From contig CM043944.1 of assembly GCA_014529385.2 (NCBI GenBank), positions 170,036,740-170,100,739 of the forward strand: a DNA stretch of 64,000 bases, written 5' to 3'. Positions 9,882 through 21,059 of this stretch are shown in pieces (the first letter of the stretch is position 1; each line of letters opens with the position of its first letter). Position numbers and translations under genes: made by a program. The notes under the pieces were generated by a model. It ran no database searches. It saw only the letters and a program-made list of their open reading frames with translations, and had not been told where the DNA came from. The DNA is from Adiantum capillus-veneris (taxonomy: Eukaryota > Streptophyta > Polypodiopsida > Polypodiales > Pteridaceae).

Positions 9882-11150
9882 ATGTCAGCCCTTGGATTGG
9901 GAAAGAAAGAAGAACCATTCACCTTACATGATGGTTATCTTCTCCATGGAAATAGGCTATGTGTTACCCACTCCCTTTGTGAGAATGTTATGTATGAATC
10001 CCATGCTCCTCCCTATGCAGGGCATAGAGGCATTCAAACTACTCTTCAAGGAGTAGAGACGTACTTCTATTGGCCTACCATGAAAGTAGACATACAAGAG
10101 TATGTTTCAAAATGTGTGGTATGCCAAAAGACCAAGTATGATAGAAGGAAGCAACTTGGATTACTCCAACCATTGCCAACCCCTAATTCACCATGGGAGA
10201 GTATATCCATGGATTTTATCTTTGGAGTACCCAAGTCTACGCATGGGAATACGGGAATATGGACAATAGTCAATAGGTTTAGCAAGCAAGCACATTTTAT
10301 TCCTGTCAAAAAGACTATTAAGGAACACCAAATGGCAACCCTATTCATATCTCAAATTTTCAAACGCCATGGATTAGCAACATCCACCGTGTCAAATAGA
10401 GATCCTTGAATGATCAGTAATTTTTGGAAAGATCTCTTTGAGAATCTAGATACAAGATTGAATTTCTCTTTGGCCTATCACCCACAAACGGATGGCCAAA
10501 GTGGGATACTTACAATTCTCGATCTACTAAAGTCTTATGTTACCAAAGTAGATCAACACTCACAATGGGAGAAGTACTTACCCCTTGTAGAGTATGCGTA
10601 CAATAATAATGTCCATATTACTATGGGAAAGGCACCTTTTGAGATCATAGAGGGAAGACCTAAAAGTCCCTTGCTACTTAAAGTACATGGGACGATCTTC
10701 GTTGCTGATGAGTATAGTCGTGTCCTACAAGAATCTTTCCAAAAGATTAAGGAAGCTATATCCATCTCTCAACAAAGGCAAAAGACTTTTGTTGATATGC
10801 ACAAAAGAGCCTTAACATTCAAATAAATTGATTGGGTCTTACTTAAGTTTCCCAAGGCTGGATTGAAGCAAACAACGGGCAAAAATCCTATAGGCCATCA
10901 AAAATATTATCCTAAACTAGCAAAAAGATACTATGGTCCTTTTCAAATCTTGAAGCCAATCAATGACATGGCTTATCAACTCAAGTTTCCCAACCATTGG
11001 CTCATACACAATGCTTTTCATGTGAGATTACTTAAGCCCTACAAAGGAGAGCCACTAAGAGAACCAATTATTGAAGACCCTACAAAAATCAAAGACCAAG
11101 AAGAGATGCTACAACCCGAAGCTATCCTTCAGCTTGAAGACAAGGTACTA
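9882..11150 (+). pseudogene. Gypsy integrase and pol C terminus
   Basis: The HHCC zinc domain is present (YAGHRGIQTTLQGVETYFYW, then KCVVCQKTK). In the catalytic core the first Asp is in SISMDFIFGV and the second in TVSNRDP. A stop (10,407-10,409) follows at once. The third acidic residue should come after HPQTDGQS, but the sequence reads HPQTDGQSGILTI, so the catalytic Glu is replaced by Gly. The C-terminal part (KYYPKLAKRYYGPFQI, LPNH-type NHWLIHNAFHVRLLKPYKG) runs to LEDKVL at 11,150, where the next element interrupts it. Confidence 0.88.
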
Positions 11151-12089
11151 TGTTGGACGGAAACGCCGCGACAGACGTCAGCACAGTGAGAACTCACCTA
11201 ACATGTAATGTCAGCTAAGGACGAAGCTCAAGGATGAAGCTCGACCTGTAGGCACGTGGACCTGGTGTCAACCTACACTCGACCGACTAACTAATTCCTA
11301 CAGAGGTCTCTACCAATTGTCTAAGTCACATCCTTCAAGAGTGCAAAACACGAAACTTCCTACAATGCTTTCTAGAGCCGAACACCCATCAAACAATCTC
11401 GAAACACCATAGAACTTGAAGGAGACCCTACTAATACCAATAGGTCACTCTCCCTAAGGTCTATGAACCAAAATCCCGACCCAAAACACCCGGTGTAGAA
11501 ACACGTAGGATGTCTGGCCGAAATCTGTAGGTCTTCGTTTCCGAAATCTAAAGTACCTAATGTGTAGTTCTACTCAATGTGAACGTGTGGATATGCTCCA
11601 ATGCAAAATCGGACAACATATGCTCACCCAAACAACCGATGAAGCTCGTAGAAGGAGCTCACAAATCCAGACCGTACACGCGCAATGTTGGTATCGGCGC
11701 GTAGCTCTAGTTGAGGGCAACACGCTGCACTTCTCCGCACTCGATTCCGACCTCCGGAGCACACGTATCATCAAGATGAAGCTCACACTCTCTCTCTCTC
11801 TCGTACACAGTATGCTCATTCACAGACTTCAAACTTGTTTAAAATGACAAAAAGGTTTTTCATTAAGGTCAAAAAGTGGTATATATACCTTACAACTTCT
11901 CAAACCCTAAAGTTCCAAAATCAACCATCTACCCAATCTAACTATCAAAACTGGGATACAATCTGGAAACTTCTGTAAGTCCCAATATTTACAAGGTGAA
12001 AAATTGGGTTTTCCTCAATGAATGAATAATTACAAAAATAATAGTCCTTTGAGTAGTTAGATGTCGTGGGTTGTGTCCTGCTTCTAACA
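11151..12089 (-). repeat. 3' LTR of element A (939 bp)
   Basis: It starts tgttggacgg at the broken pol frame and ends gcttctaaca, next to the polypurine tract. It contains a short CT microsatellite (about 11,790-11,806). No partner LTR is found in the window, so insertion age cannot be judged. Confidence 0.8.
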
Positions 12090-12103
12090 TCCCCCCCCTC
12101 CTT
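12090..12103 (-). other. Polypurine tract of element A
   Basis: The plus strand reads tcccccccctcctt, i.e. aaggaggggggga on the element strand, directly before the LTR start. The stop codon of the extra ORF lies 37 bases upstream on the element strand. Confidence 0.8.
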
Positions 12104-12140
12104 GTTCATGTCGTCCCCGACATGGCCTTGATCAACTGCT

Positions 12141-15100
12141 TCATCTTATCGTTTTCCACATCTTTAGCAGTGATTCGTACCTGGCATGTAGGTTCAGCAT
12201 TGTTGGGCCAAAGATATATGTATTCATGGTGAAGAACCCTGTATAGAATGCTTCTTCAAAATCCTGGAGGTGATAGGATGGTAGAAACATGATTCTTTGA
12301 TACAGCGCATGTATCACCTCCTTGGAAGGCTGACCTGACAGATCATAAGCACATCTGTATGTATCTTGGAAGAAGAATATGTTTTCGGTCATCTGGCCTG
12401 GCTTGAAGGTCTCGAACACTGCTAAGATGGTTCTGCAAATCTTCCTCATCATAATGCATGTAAGGTCAGATGATCCTGTGAACAACTTTATGGCGCCCGT
12501 TACGGTTTTCACCATGTATTGGACACTTATTCTCTCACCTGCCTTCACGCCCGGCAGCTTTGGGTAGTTCAGCCAAGTGGGTTAGCTTCTTTGCAAAATT
12601 TCTTGTGCCTTCCACGTCCTAACCCTTGGTAGGGGGCAGAAGCTAAGATTGTCTCTGATTTCTTTAGGTGCCTCTACCAAGTGGATTAGGTATTGTGGAT
12701 ACTTTGTAAGCCAAGCCTTCCTCCACTTTGGCTGAGAATCCACTATAAGCCTAACTCCTTCTGGCTTCGAGGTGTCTGCATTGTAGAGAGGTACCGTTGG
12801 CTCTTCTCTGATCCGCTTGTTTATTGTAGCTGCCTCATATTTCAGCAATGGATATGGGAGAGAGGGTTGAAGCCACTCGCGCCTGAGATTGCTGGCGTTG
12901 ATCTTCTGAATTGTCATAGATTTGAAGACCCTCTGCTCCCATTCCAAGGCTTCCTTCGTGCTTTCTCTTAGTTGTTCCTCTATTGCCTTACGCAAATTTT
13001 CCTCCTCTTCTTGTGTTAGATCCTGTGGCTCTTGAGAGGATCCTGGTATGCTTTCGCCTTGCATGGGTGTGTCCACAGGATCTGCCACATTGTTGAGGTC
13101 GATGCCCTCATTGACGGCTGGCCCTGAGCTTTCTGCCTCTCCTCCTTGCTGGCCTTTCAACTCCTCAATTTGCCTGAGGAGTGTTTGCTTTTCCACTTCA
13201 GCTTCTCCGCCCATATTCATGAGGAGGTCATTAAGTTCAGCGTTTAATATTTCCGCCTCCTCGAGCTTTTTCTTTATGCTTTCCACTTCTTCTTGCAGGG
13301 CTTTTTGGCCCTCCTCCATTCTTGTTTGCATTACGATAGAACCTTCAGCCATCATTAACCTCTGCTTTTTCTCGAGAGTCAGCTCCTTCTAAAGTTCCTG
13401 CATTTGCTCTTCATATAGTTGACTCTCGAAAATGATTTGAGTCGAGCTCATAGCTCTGACTCTAGCAGGTGATTCTCGTAGCCTCTGGATGGTTTGATCT
13501 TTGACTTTTAATAGGTCCTTGAGCTCAAGGACTTCATCCAGGCTTGCTTCTTGTTCTATCTCTGCTTTTTCCTTGGCGTTTCTCATGGCCTCAACCTCTT
13601 TTGTTTCTTCTGCCAGCTGTAGTGTCAGATTATCTCTTTCTCTTTCGGCATCTCGCAATGACTTGCTGATGAGCTGCAAACACTCTTCTTCAGCTGCTTG
13701 TATTCTTTTTGCTGCTGCCTCATTTGCTTCTCCCATTGCTTGGCAGTTATGTAGAGCCGTTGCCAAGCTGGCCTGGAGGTCAGCTTCTCTCTCTTTTTTC
13801 CCTTGGCTTTGTGCCTGCAGAGAATCCCTTTCCATTTTGGTCTTTTCTTCGGTGGCTTTGAGAGTTATCATCTCTTTCTCTGAAGCCATAGATTGTGCCC
13901 TCAATCCGGCTAGCTTTGTCATCACCACGTCCCAGTCATTGGAGGGCGGGTGCAGGTCTACCGTGTCTGTAGCAATTTCTTTTAGTTCCACTGGCCGGAT
14001 GCCTTGCATCTGTTCTTTATGCCATGTCCTCGCCAAGTCGAATGCGACTGTGGCGGCTTCTTCCTTTGTATAGCCTGCAGCTAGCACGTCCAAAAATGTG
14101 TAGTAGGCCTCATCTAATCCTTTTTGCTCAGACTCAGGCTTGGCCTCTTCTTTTGGCTCAGGTTCCTGCCTTTGCTCTTGCTTCTCAGCTTGCCTTTCAT
14201 CTTGTTTGTCCTCAGCCTCCTTATCTTCTGGTGGAGGGCTGCTAGGAGGTGGTGATGGCGGTGGTGATGGCTGTGGGCTGGGTTTAGGGCTATCTGGTAA
14301 AGCTGCCGGTTTGCCCTTTAAGTCCCTGTCTAATTTTGTTTTTCTTTCTCTTTCTTGGCTTTCTTGTTCATCTAGCAGTGTCTGCCTTATATGCTCCACT
14401 TCCTCCTCGATGAAGGGGACATGGGGAATGTTTTCAGCTGCAGCATCAAGAATCTCGAAATTCTTGATATAATCTTCAGAGCGGTCCCTTTGCACTCTTC
14501 TGGATGATCCGGACATAGACTTGAGAGATGGCTTCCAGAGTTCTTTTAAATCACCCTTGAGGGCTCTTTCTGCTCGGAAACTCTCCATCAGCCTCTCGAG
14601 TCTTGCCGCTTTCTGAGACCTGGTTTCTTTGGCTGGCACTTGAGCAAAATCCTTCTTTCCTTTCTTCTGCTCGGGTTGCTCCTCTTCAACTGGCTCAAGC
14701 CGTCTCTTCAATCTCGTAGCCACCCTTGGTGCCCTTTGCAGCTCATCTTCCTTGTCTTCTTTTACTCTCAGCCATTCATTCTGAGATGGGGGGTCAGGCC
14801 ACCTTCCTTTAGCGTGTAGTGCCCCATAAACCACTTTGGTGATCAGCTCTCCTGGGACTATGTAGGTGGGCTTTTTGTTGCCCATCTTTACTAAGCTGTC
14901 ATGTATGTATGCCGCATAGTTGATTATCTTTGGGGTGCCTTTTGTCATTGCCCAAGTAGACATTGTGGCAATTGCACCTGGCGGCGTCCTATACTTCTGT
15001 GGCCTCTTAGTGCACATGTGGAAGTACTGGTTGTACAACTGGCTCATAATTGTCACCTTTGGGTTGGCAATGTCTTCAAAGGTGTAATTTGCCTTTTTCT

Positions 15101-15590
15101 CTTTGTACACTTTGACTTCATCCCTTCTTTTTGTGACGTTGTCCCCCTCATTGGAGAGGTCTAGTGCATGGGCTACAACCCGCTCCGTGATTATGATCTC
15201 TATATCTGGCCTGCCTTGTAAATCTGTTACCTTGGCCACTCCATCCTCTTTGATGCTTGTTACAAATTCCCATACTCTTTTGATGTCCACCCCTGCCAGT
15301 ATTGCTTCGAAGTAGTTGTGGAGGTCAATTTTCTCCAAGTAGCCGGCCATTTTGCTTCGTACAAACTCATTGAGCTCTCTCGGCAGCATTGGTAGATCTA
15401 TGACATTGCCTTCATTGTCCTTGAACAATCCCTGGTAGATCTTTAGGTCGTTTGACTCTAACAGATCTTCTTGTATCCAAGTGCTGGTGGGCTTTAATGT
15501 TCCTTCTAGAATGACAAAGGGTTCCACTTCGTCTAGATAATCTTTGATGGTCATTCTTTTCCTCTTTGCCGGTGACTTCGAGGCTGTCAT
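12141..15590 (-). pseudogene. Large extra ORF of Tat-like element, 1,150 codons with two in-frame stops
   Basis: I do not recognise a named family. One reading frame of 1,150 codons runs from MTASKSPAKRKRMTIKDYLD to LKMWKTIR and a TGA; only an amber (13,389-13,391) and an ochre (12,582-12,584) interrupt it. Residues 1-300 form a globular-looking part after a basic KRKR start. About residues 300-430 are charged. About 430-455 are proline-rich (PPPSPPPSSPPPE). About 553-730 and 746-815 are heptad-rich, Lys/Glu-rich coiled coil. The C-terminal third is globular again (PTWLNYPKLPG, LQDFEEAFYTGFF). I see no signal peptide or clear membrane segment. By position it corresponds to the env-like/additional ORF of Athila/Tat elements, downstream of pol and next to the PPT; any function is unknown. 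Confidence 0.75.
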
Positions 15591-15671
15591 TGATCCTGTT
15601 GCACTCAGTAGTCTGAAGTTAGTTTTTTTTACATATTTGCTGCGAGACTGAGTTTTACTTATCCAAATGAC

Positions 15672-16968
15672 TTGAAAATTGAAAATAAAGCAAGAATACT
15701 TCCAATGGCATATGCTGAAGCATTAATGTGCACATGGAAGATCTTTTCCCAATCTGGTGCCTTTAGTACAGGTGCTAATATAAGGTTTTCCTTCAGCTTT
15801 TGGAATGAAGTTTCACACTTCTCGGTCCACTCGAAATTGACTAGCAAACGATACAGAGGTTGTGCGATAACCGCATACATGTATATGAATCTTTGATAAT
15901 ATCCGCAGTGTCCCATGAAGGATTGCACTTGTTTCGCATTAGTAGACCTGGGCAGGTCTACAATGATTTTGACTTTGTCTAGGTCTGTGGTTATGCCATT
16001 TCTTGAGACAATGTGTCCTAAGATTCGTCCTTGCTTAACCATAAATACACACTTTTCCGGGTTAAGACGGATTCGATATGTCCTGCACTTTTCAAAGACC
16101 TTTTGCAAATGGTCCATATGTTCCTCTCGCAAAAGAGAGTGTACACACAGGTCATCCATGTAAATTTCTAAGAATATTCTTAGATATTCCTTGAATGCGT
16201 GAGTCATTAACCTCTGGAAAGTGGCTGGTGCATTAGTTAAGCCAAATGGCATAACTAGATACGCATAAATCCCCCATTCTGTGGCAAACGCTGTTTTGTG
16301 TTGATCCTCCCTTGCTATTGCTAGTTGGTTGTATCCCGTTTCCCGGCCACTCGCTCAAGTACATGTTCTGTAATTGGCAAGGGATAATTATCCCTTATGG
16401 TTGTTGCATTCACCTTCTTGAGGTTTACACACACTCGCAGTTTTCCATTCTTTTTTGGAACTACCACAATGGGTGACACCCAATCTGTATGTTCAATCTC
16501 ATAGATGAATTCCGCTTCCATCAGTTTATCAATCTCTTCTTTGATTCGTTTAGCAAATGTGTCATTATATGTATAAGGACGTTGTTTGCTAAGTTTTGCA
16601 TCCGATTTCAAAGGAATTGTATGTTGGCATATCAATGGATCAACTCCTTTGAGGTCTTTATAGGACCAAGCGAACACATCTTTATACTTCTTGAGAATTT
16701 GTGTTAGTTGTGCTTCCTCCTCAGGCTCTAAATCATTAGCTATATAGACCGGCTGAGGCTTTTCACCTGGTTCTGCGAGGTCTATCTTTTTTGCATTTTC
16801 AGGCCCATCATAGGATTCTTGGTTGGTTCTTTCCCTGACTGGTGGTGTCATGATGATTTTTCTGTCTTGGATAGTAAATTTCCGATAGTGTGATGGTACA
16901 TTCATGTTCCCCTTTTCTGACTCTCCTTTACCAGCACTATCTTCTTCCGTAGTCCATATCTCTCTCAA
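15672..16968 (-). pseudogene. Tat-like reverse transcriptase, first catalytic Asp deleted
   Basis: RT domains in order: KRPYTYNDTFAKRIKEEIDK, WVSPIVVVPKKNGKLRVCV, NATTIRDNYPLPITEHVLER, then a break at 16,321. The text after RVAG jumps to GYNQLAIAREDQHKTAF in another frame. The usual short motif with the first catalytic Asp between these phrases is missing. It continues MPFGLTNAPATFQRLM, the catalytic pair in EIYMDDLCVHS, GRILGHIVSRNGI and the connection domain. It ends HINASAYAIGSILA, just as RNase H begins, and runs into non-pol sequence at about 15,670. The enzyme cannot be active. Confidence 0.9.
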
Positions 16969-16989
16969 AGACCGTTTGAGTTCTTGATG

Positions 16990-17440
16990 TTTCTGTTTAC
17001 GCTCCAGTTTGGTCCACTCTTGGTCCTTTGTTATTTCTTTTTTTGAATTTTGAGATTTCTGTGATTTTATTTCGGTTTTAGCTTTTCGTACTTGTTTTAT
17101 TTCCTCTCACGTTCTTTCTTTTCGATTCTTTGAGAATCTTCCCGATATTAGATCTTTTACACAATCCTCTGCTTTTACAAGCATCAAATAGTGAGTTTTA
17201 CCTTTTATCCTGGGCATCAGGTTCTCTCTCGCTTTGTTTCCTGCTTGTTTCCTCCTATAGCGTTCTTGGCGTCTAGGGTGTTGATTAGCAAAATCATAAA
17301 ACTTGATATTCTCGGCTTCATTCCACGCTCTCTTGAGGTGTCTAAACACTCATTATCTACATCATCATTTACTTCCAAATGTTCAGAGGAGTTTTAAAAC
17401 TCTTCTTGTTCTGGTGGTTCTACCATCTCCTTTTCTGGTA
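16990..17440 (-). other. Protease-RT linker of element A, broken frames
   Basis: A highly basic stretch is readable at 17,349-17,107 (HPRRQERYRRKQAGNKAREN). Its frame differs from those of the protease and RT on either side. No domain is recognised; it probably belongs to the original polyprotein. Confidence 0.5.
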
Positions 17441-17446
17441 TAACGC

Positions 17447-18379
17447 TTACCATGTAATAGGGCAACACATCATAGCCATCCTTATCGCAAAATTTTGTTG
17501 TTGGACCATCGATAATGGTACAGAATCCAATGTTGCCAGTATGTGTTCCCATTCTAGAGGTTCCAAGGCATCTTCAGGGAAAGGTTGCGGAATATACTCC
17601 TTGTCCTCAATTGCTCTTTCTAAGACGCATTCCTCTCTTCTTACGCTTCCACAATGTGAAGCTCCGCACATCCATAGCTCTTTTGGTTGCCCTAACCATG
17701 CTGGTAGTTCTGATCCTGCTACCGTAGCCGAATCAAACTCTTCCACCGGTGTTTGGTTCACATCCTTGTAACTATGGTCTTTCAGGTGTCTTTTAGTTGT
17801 CGTTTCGCCATGTCTGAGGTATATGTGGTCATAATCCCAATATTGGACCATCTTCAGTTGTCGCATGAATGGTCGTCCCAAGATGATCTCATAATTGTTC
17901 TTTTTGTCGAAATCGACTATTGCAAATGTATGCTCATACTCGATTCCGCACGAAGTGACAATTACTTTTTCTAAGAGTCCTAGAGGCTTCTCCATGAACC
18001 CATCTGCCAATTGCAGTTTCATTCTGATAGCTCTCAAAGCTGGTTTTTCCCATTTTTTCCAGATTTCTTTGGTGGCGATAGCAACTCCCGCTCCACTGTC
18101 AAGAATAGCTTTGTAAACTAATCCTTGGAATTCTACTAGTAGCGTAGTGTTTCCGTCTTCTCCCTCGCAATATTCTCCAACCTTATTCAATGGTACTGGC
18201 CTCGTGTTTAGTTGAGGTCTGTCCAACTCTCTGATCCCTTCTTGTAGCTTCAAGGTGGGGTCTTTCACTCCAAATTTTTCTAGGCATTTTCCTACTGTGG
18301 TCCACATGTTTGGCCTTAACCTTAGGAGTTCTGCTAACGTGATTGTGCATGCCACCGGAGTGGATAACAACTCAATCAA
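17447..18379 (-). pseudogene. Gypsy aspartic protease region of element A
   Basis: This retropepsin-like domain would cleave the polyprotein. The active site reads KAILDSGAGVAIATKEIW, with DSGAG intact. It is followed by the flap-like part (LADGFMEKPLGLLEKVIV) and the conserved end IILGRPFMRQLKMV. It is open for 310 codons in one frame and is shifted relative to gag and RT. The paralogue at 57,394-58,218 has the same order but DGGAG at the active site. Confidence 0.85.
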
Positions 18380-18382
18380 TCC

Positions 18383-19330
18383 TTACGAATCCATCACCTT
18401 GTTAGAATAAAGTCTTTGAGATGGGATTGCTCTCACTTCCGACTTAGCTTCGTACTCTCCTAGGTAAGAGGGTAAAATTCTCAAAGAGTCTGGTTGGCTG
18501 TGCCCCGAACTAATTGATCCTTGATCTCCCCCTTGTGAATGTATCTCAAAGTTCATTTGCGACATTGCCTCAAATTCTTCAATAGGAGGTAAGATCACAT
18601 TCTTTTCTTTTCTCGCGCTATTCAGGTGGTTACTCATCCTATTAGCCTCATTGGCCTCACGGATTTGCTTCCATAGATCATCTAGACCTTTACAGTCCTT
18701 ACCCATTTCTGTCAATATTTTAGGCTGGAACCCGTCACTTGCCCCATCGGTGGTATTTGGCACTATGATAGGCTCTCCTCTGGACTCATAGTCATTAGTG
18801 AGTCTTTCCTTTGTTTCCTCATGTTTCTCTAATATTGGTTGGATAGGGGTTGGAGCTGGTGCTTCATGACAATTTTCCGGTTTACCCACAGCAGGTCTTC
18901 CATCAATGATTGAGCCGTCTCGATCATCTTTTTACACATATCCAACCTCTGTTTTTCTATTTCTCCATATGGATAAGTCATCCACCTTTGCTCCTGGGTT
19001 TGGTTCTTTTTAAGTCGAGCTTCATAAGCTTTTAGAAGCGCATCCAACTGCTCGTTTACCTTTTCTGCCAGTACAAATCCTCCTGATCCTGCACTTTTGG
19101 GCTGTGCTATTTCCTTGGGTGCTATGACTGTTGTGGTGTGTGAGCTTAAGCTAGCTAGATCCTCTAACCGCTCCAATCTGTCCTTGGTATGTTTCAACTC
19201 CTCGGATAGGGCTGTTTGCTCTCGTTCCTTCCTGGCTTTCCTACGCGCCTTTCTAGCTTTCCATGTGCTTCTCTAATTTTTCGTTTCTGAACTTTGGGCA
19301 TCGGTTTTTGGCTCTTCAACTATGGGTTCA
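18383..19330 (-). pseudogene. Gag C-terminal region of element A, 5'-truncated
   Basis: Two overlapping frames (19,197-18,829 and 18,889-18,383) plus upstream text to about 19,330 cover the end of gag. SGGFVLAEKVNEQLDALLKA matches SGGLVLVEKVNENLDAMIQP at 51,060-50,770, where the capsid domain precedes it. The capsid is therefore missing here. The rest is hydrophilic, with IEEFEAMSQMNFEIHSQGGD near the end. No zinc knuckle is seen. Confidence 0.65.
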
Positions 19331-20062
19331 TTCGTCCTTCTTTGGGCTTGGTTGACCCCTTTGACCTCCGGTCACTACCTTTTCATAAATTTTTTTGCCA
19401 AATTTTCCATCTTATTGCATTGCCTAGCAAGTGCAACCCCAATTAGTAGACTCAAGGCTTCAACCCATGAGAACAAGTCCCAACCTAAGGTCTATTTTAG
19501 AGAAGGGGACTTAATAAGCACGAATATCACGGAAACTTCTTAACGAGGGTAAGAAAACTAAGGATGGCAAAAAGAAGCGCTCACTCATCACATCATACAT
19601 TTCCATAGAGCATACTTCCACAAAGTGGATTCTATCTTGCATGCTAGAATCCATTATAGCCTCAAGCTCAAGCATAGTATCTACATGAGAAACTTGTTCA
19701 AAGAAACCTAAAATGAATTCAATATCCTCTGTGAAACCATTTTCCTTATGTGTTTCTATACATTATATACATCTTTTTGTGCACTTATTTTCATATCCTC
19801 AAGCTTTATAAAACATACTGATCCATGCTCTATTAATCCCTGAAAACCAGTTGAAAAAGCTTCTTCTTGCTTTGGGTTAGGAGATAACCTTTCTCTTCTT
19901 GTACCACTGCAATCCTGCTTTACAATGGTACATGGTCAAAACCCCTTGTCTCCTTGTAGTCTTTGAACTCTTTGTTTGCCTTTGGTAGAGGATGGATAAG
20001 AGGAGCAGTAGACAAAGTTTTGGAAGTGCCAAGGAAAGAGATAGCATACACACAACTAGAAA
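19331..20062. other. Junction region, no intact gene
   Basis: A short plus-strand frame at 19,418-19,492 (LVDSRLQPMRTSPNLRSILE, then KGT and stop) looks like the end of a Gypsy pol. It could be the far side of the G1 element split by element A, but no TSD copy of tacta was found. The rest (19,560-20,062) has no recognisable content. Confidence 0.35.
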
Positions 20063-20975
20063 ATTAATCATGGCACAACATAATCAAGAGAATGCAATTA
20101 ATATTAACACCTAGATTTGGCTCATGGTATAACATTTGATGATGGTTGTAGATTTGTCAACTACCTTGTTTTTGAAAAGCTACAAAGAAGCAATGGAATA
20201 CCCTATTTTGCAAGTGGATGTTTGAATTCCAATTCAAGTCCTTCAAGTTTCTCCATGTGCTCAAGAATAGAGAATTCGTACGAGGCCTCCTAGTGAGACC
20301 TCCAAAGAGAAATCTCTTTGGATAATGAAGAGGAGATATCAGAAGGACATCCAAGGCAAATTGTTCAAGAAGAAGAAGTGCCTCTTGAACTTTCAAGGAG
20401 AGGTATGAAAGAGACACTCCTCTTACCTCTGAAAGCGATGCTATCCCAAGAAGATGGCAAACATGGTGGTCACCTAGTCCTCCCAAAAAGAAGAGTAAGT
20501 CAGCAATTACTCCCTCCCATGTCAATCCAAAAAGGGGAGAAACAAATCCAAAAAAGAGGAAGTAAAGAAATCGATTACCATCCTCACCTTCTTCTTTCTC
20601 TTCCTCCTTGAGTCATCACCATCTTCTGACACGGAGGATAGTGACTTGCCACCAACGAAAGAGAAGAGAAGGGGTAAATGGAGGAGTTATGTGGCATGGA
20701 AGAGGTCACAAAATTTGAAAAAAATTCAAAGAGGGAGGAAAGAAAATCACTTTCCTAACGATGATGGAACCTTTGGAGCAATTGACAAAGTGTTGGCTTT
20801 TATCCAATAACCTCATACAGATTTTGGAGATGAACATTCTCTCAATATTTCTCAAAATCTTCAAATCTTTAAAATTCTTCTATGCATTTCCAAAGGCCAG
20901 TCCATCAATGGTGGGGGTAAGCCTACATGCTCAAGGTGAAGCTTCAAAAACATGGAAATCTCTCAAGGCCCAACC
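20063..20975 (+). pseudogene. Second G1-family Gypsy gag remnant
   Basis: It is colinear with gag at 6,660-7,375: MAQHNQEN start, an acidic/basic low-complexity middle, SQNLKKIQRGRKE, then DGTFGAIDKVLAFIQ. Unlike that copy it continues into the capsid (MVGVSLHAQGEASKTWKSLK, to 20,975). It has many stops. No pol follows; LINE-like sequence begins about 100 bases later. Confidence 0.75.
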
Positions 20976-21059
20976 ATCTAGTCCTAATGGAGGTGAACAA
21001 GAAAACAACAAAGCACTGTAGGACAACCACCTCAAGAGTTCTTTTGAGGAGGCTAAGAG

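Larger units (their letters stand above)
5973..11150 (+). mobile_element. Decayed Ty3/Gypsy element (G1, chromovirus-like)
   Basis: The order is LTR end, PBS, gag (6,660-7,375), protease tail and RT (7,376-8,760), RNase H (split by a solo LTR), then integrase and C-terminal tail (9,882-11,150). At 11,151 a minus-strand Tat-like element begins inside the reading frame of the pol C terminus. A short frame ending NLRSILEKGT at 19,418-19,492 may be its other side. Many stops and shifts, and a gag-protease deletion, show it is dead. A second gag copy of the family lies at 20,063-20,975. Confidence 0.85.
11151..19330 (-). mobile_element. Tat-like Ty3/Gypsy element with extra 3' ORF (element A)
   Basis: In minus-strand order: gag C-terminal part (19,330-18,383), protease (18,379-17,447), protease-RT linker (17,440-16,990), RT (16,968-15,672), then directly the extra ORF (15,590-12,141), PPT (12,103-12,090) and 3' LTR (12,089-11,151). 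RNase H and integrase are missing: RT ends four residues into the RNase H motif. No 5' LTR, PBS or N-terminal gag is visible, so the element is 5'-truncated and internally deleted. The RT (EIYMDDLCVHS) is of the plant Tat/Athila type. It interrupts the G1 pol frame at 11,150 (left flank tacta). Confidence 0.85.

Noticed and set aside
13501-14472. Ser- and Gly-rich plus-strand frames
   Set aside because: They are antisense to the proline-rich and coiled-coil parts of the extra ORF; their composition is a mirror of it.
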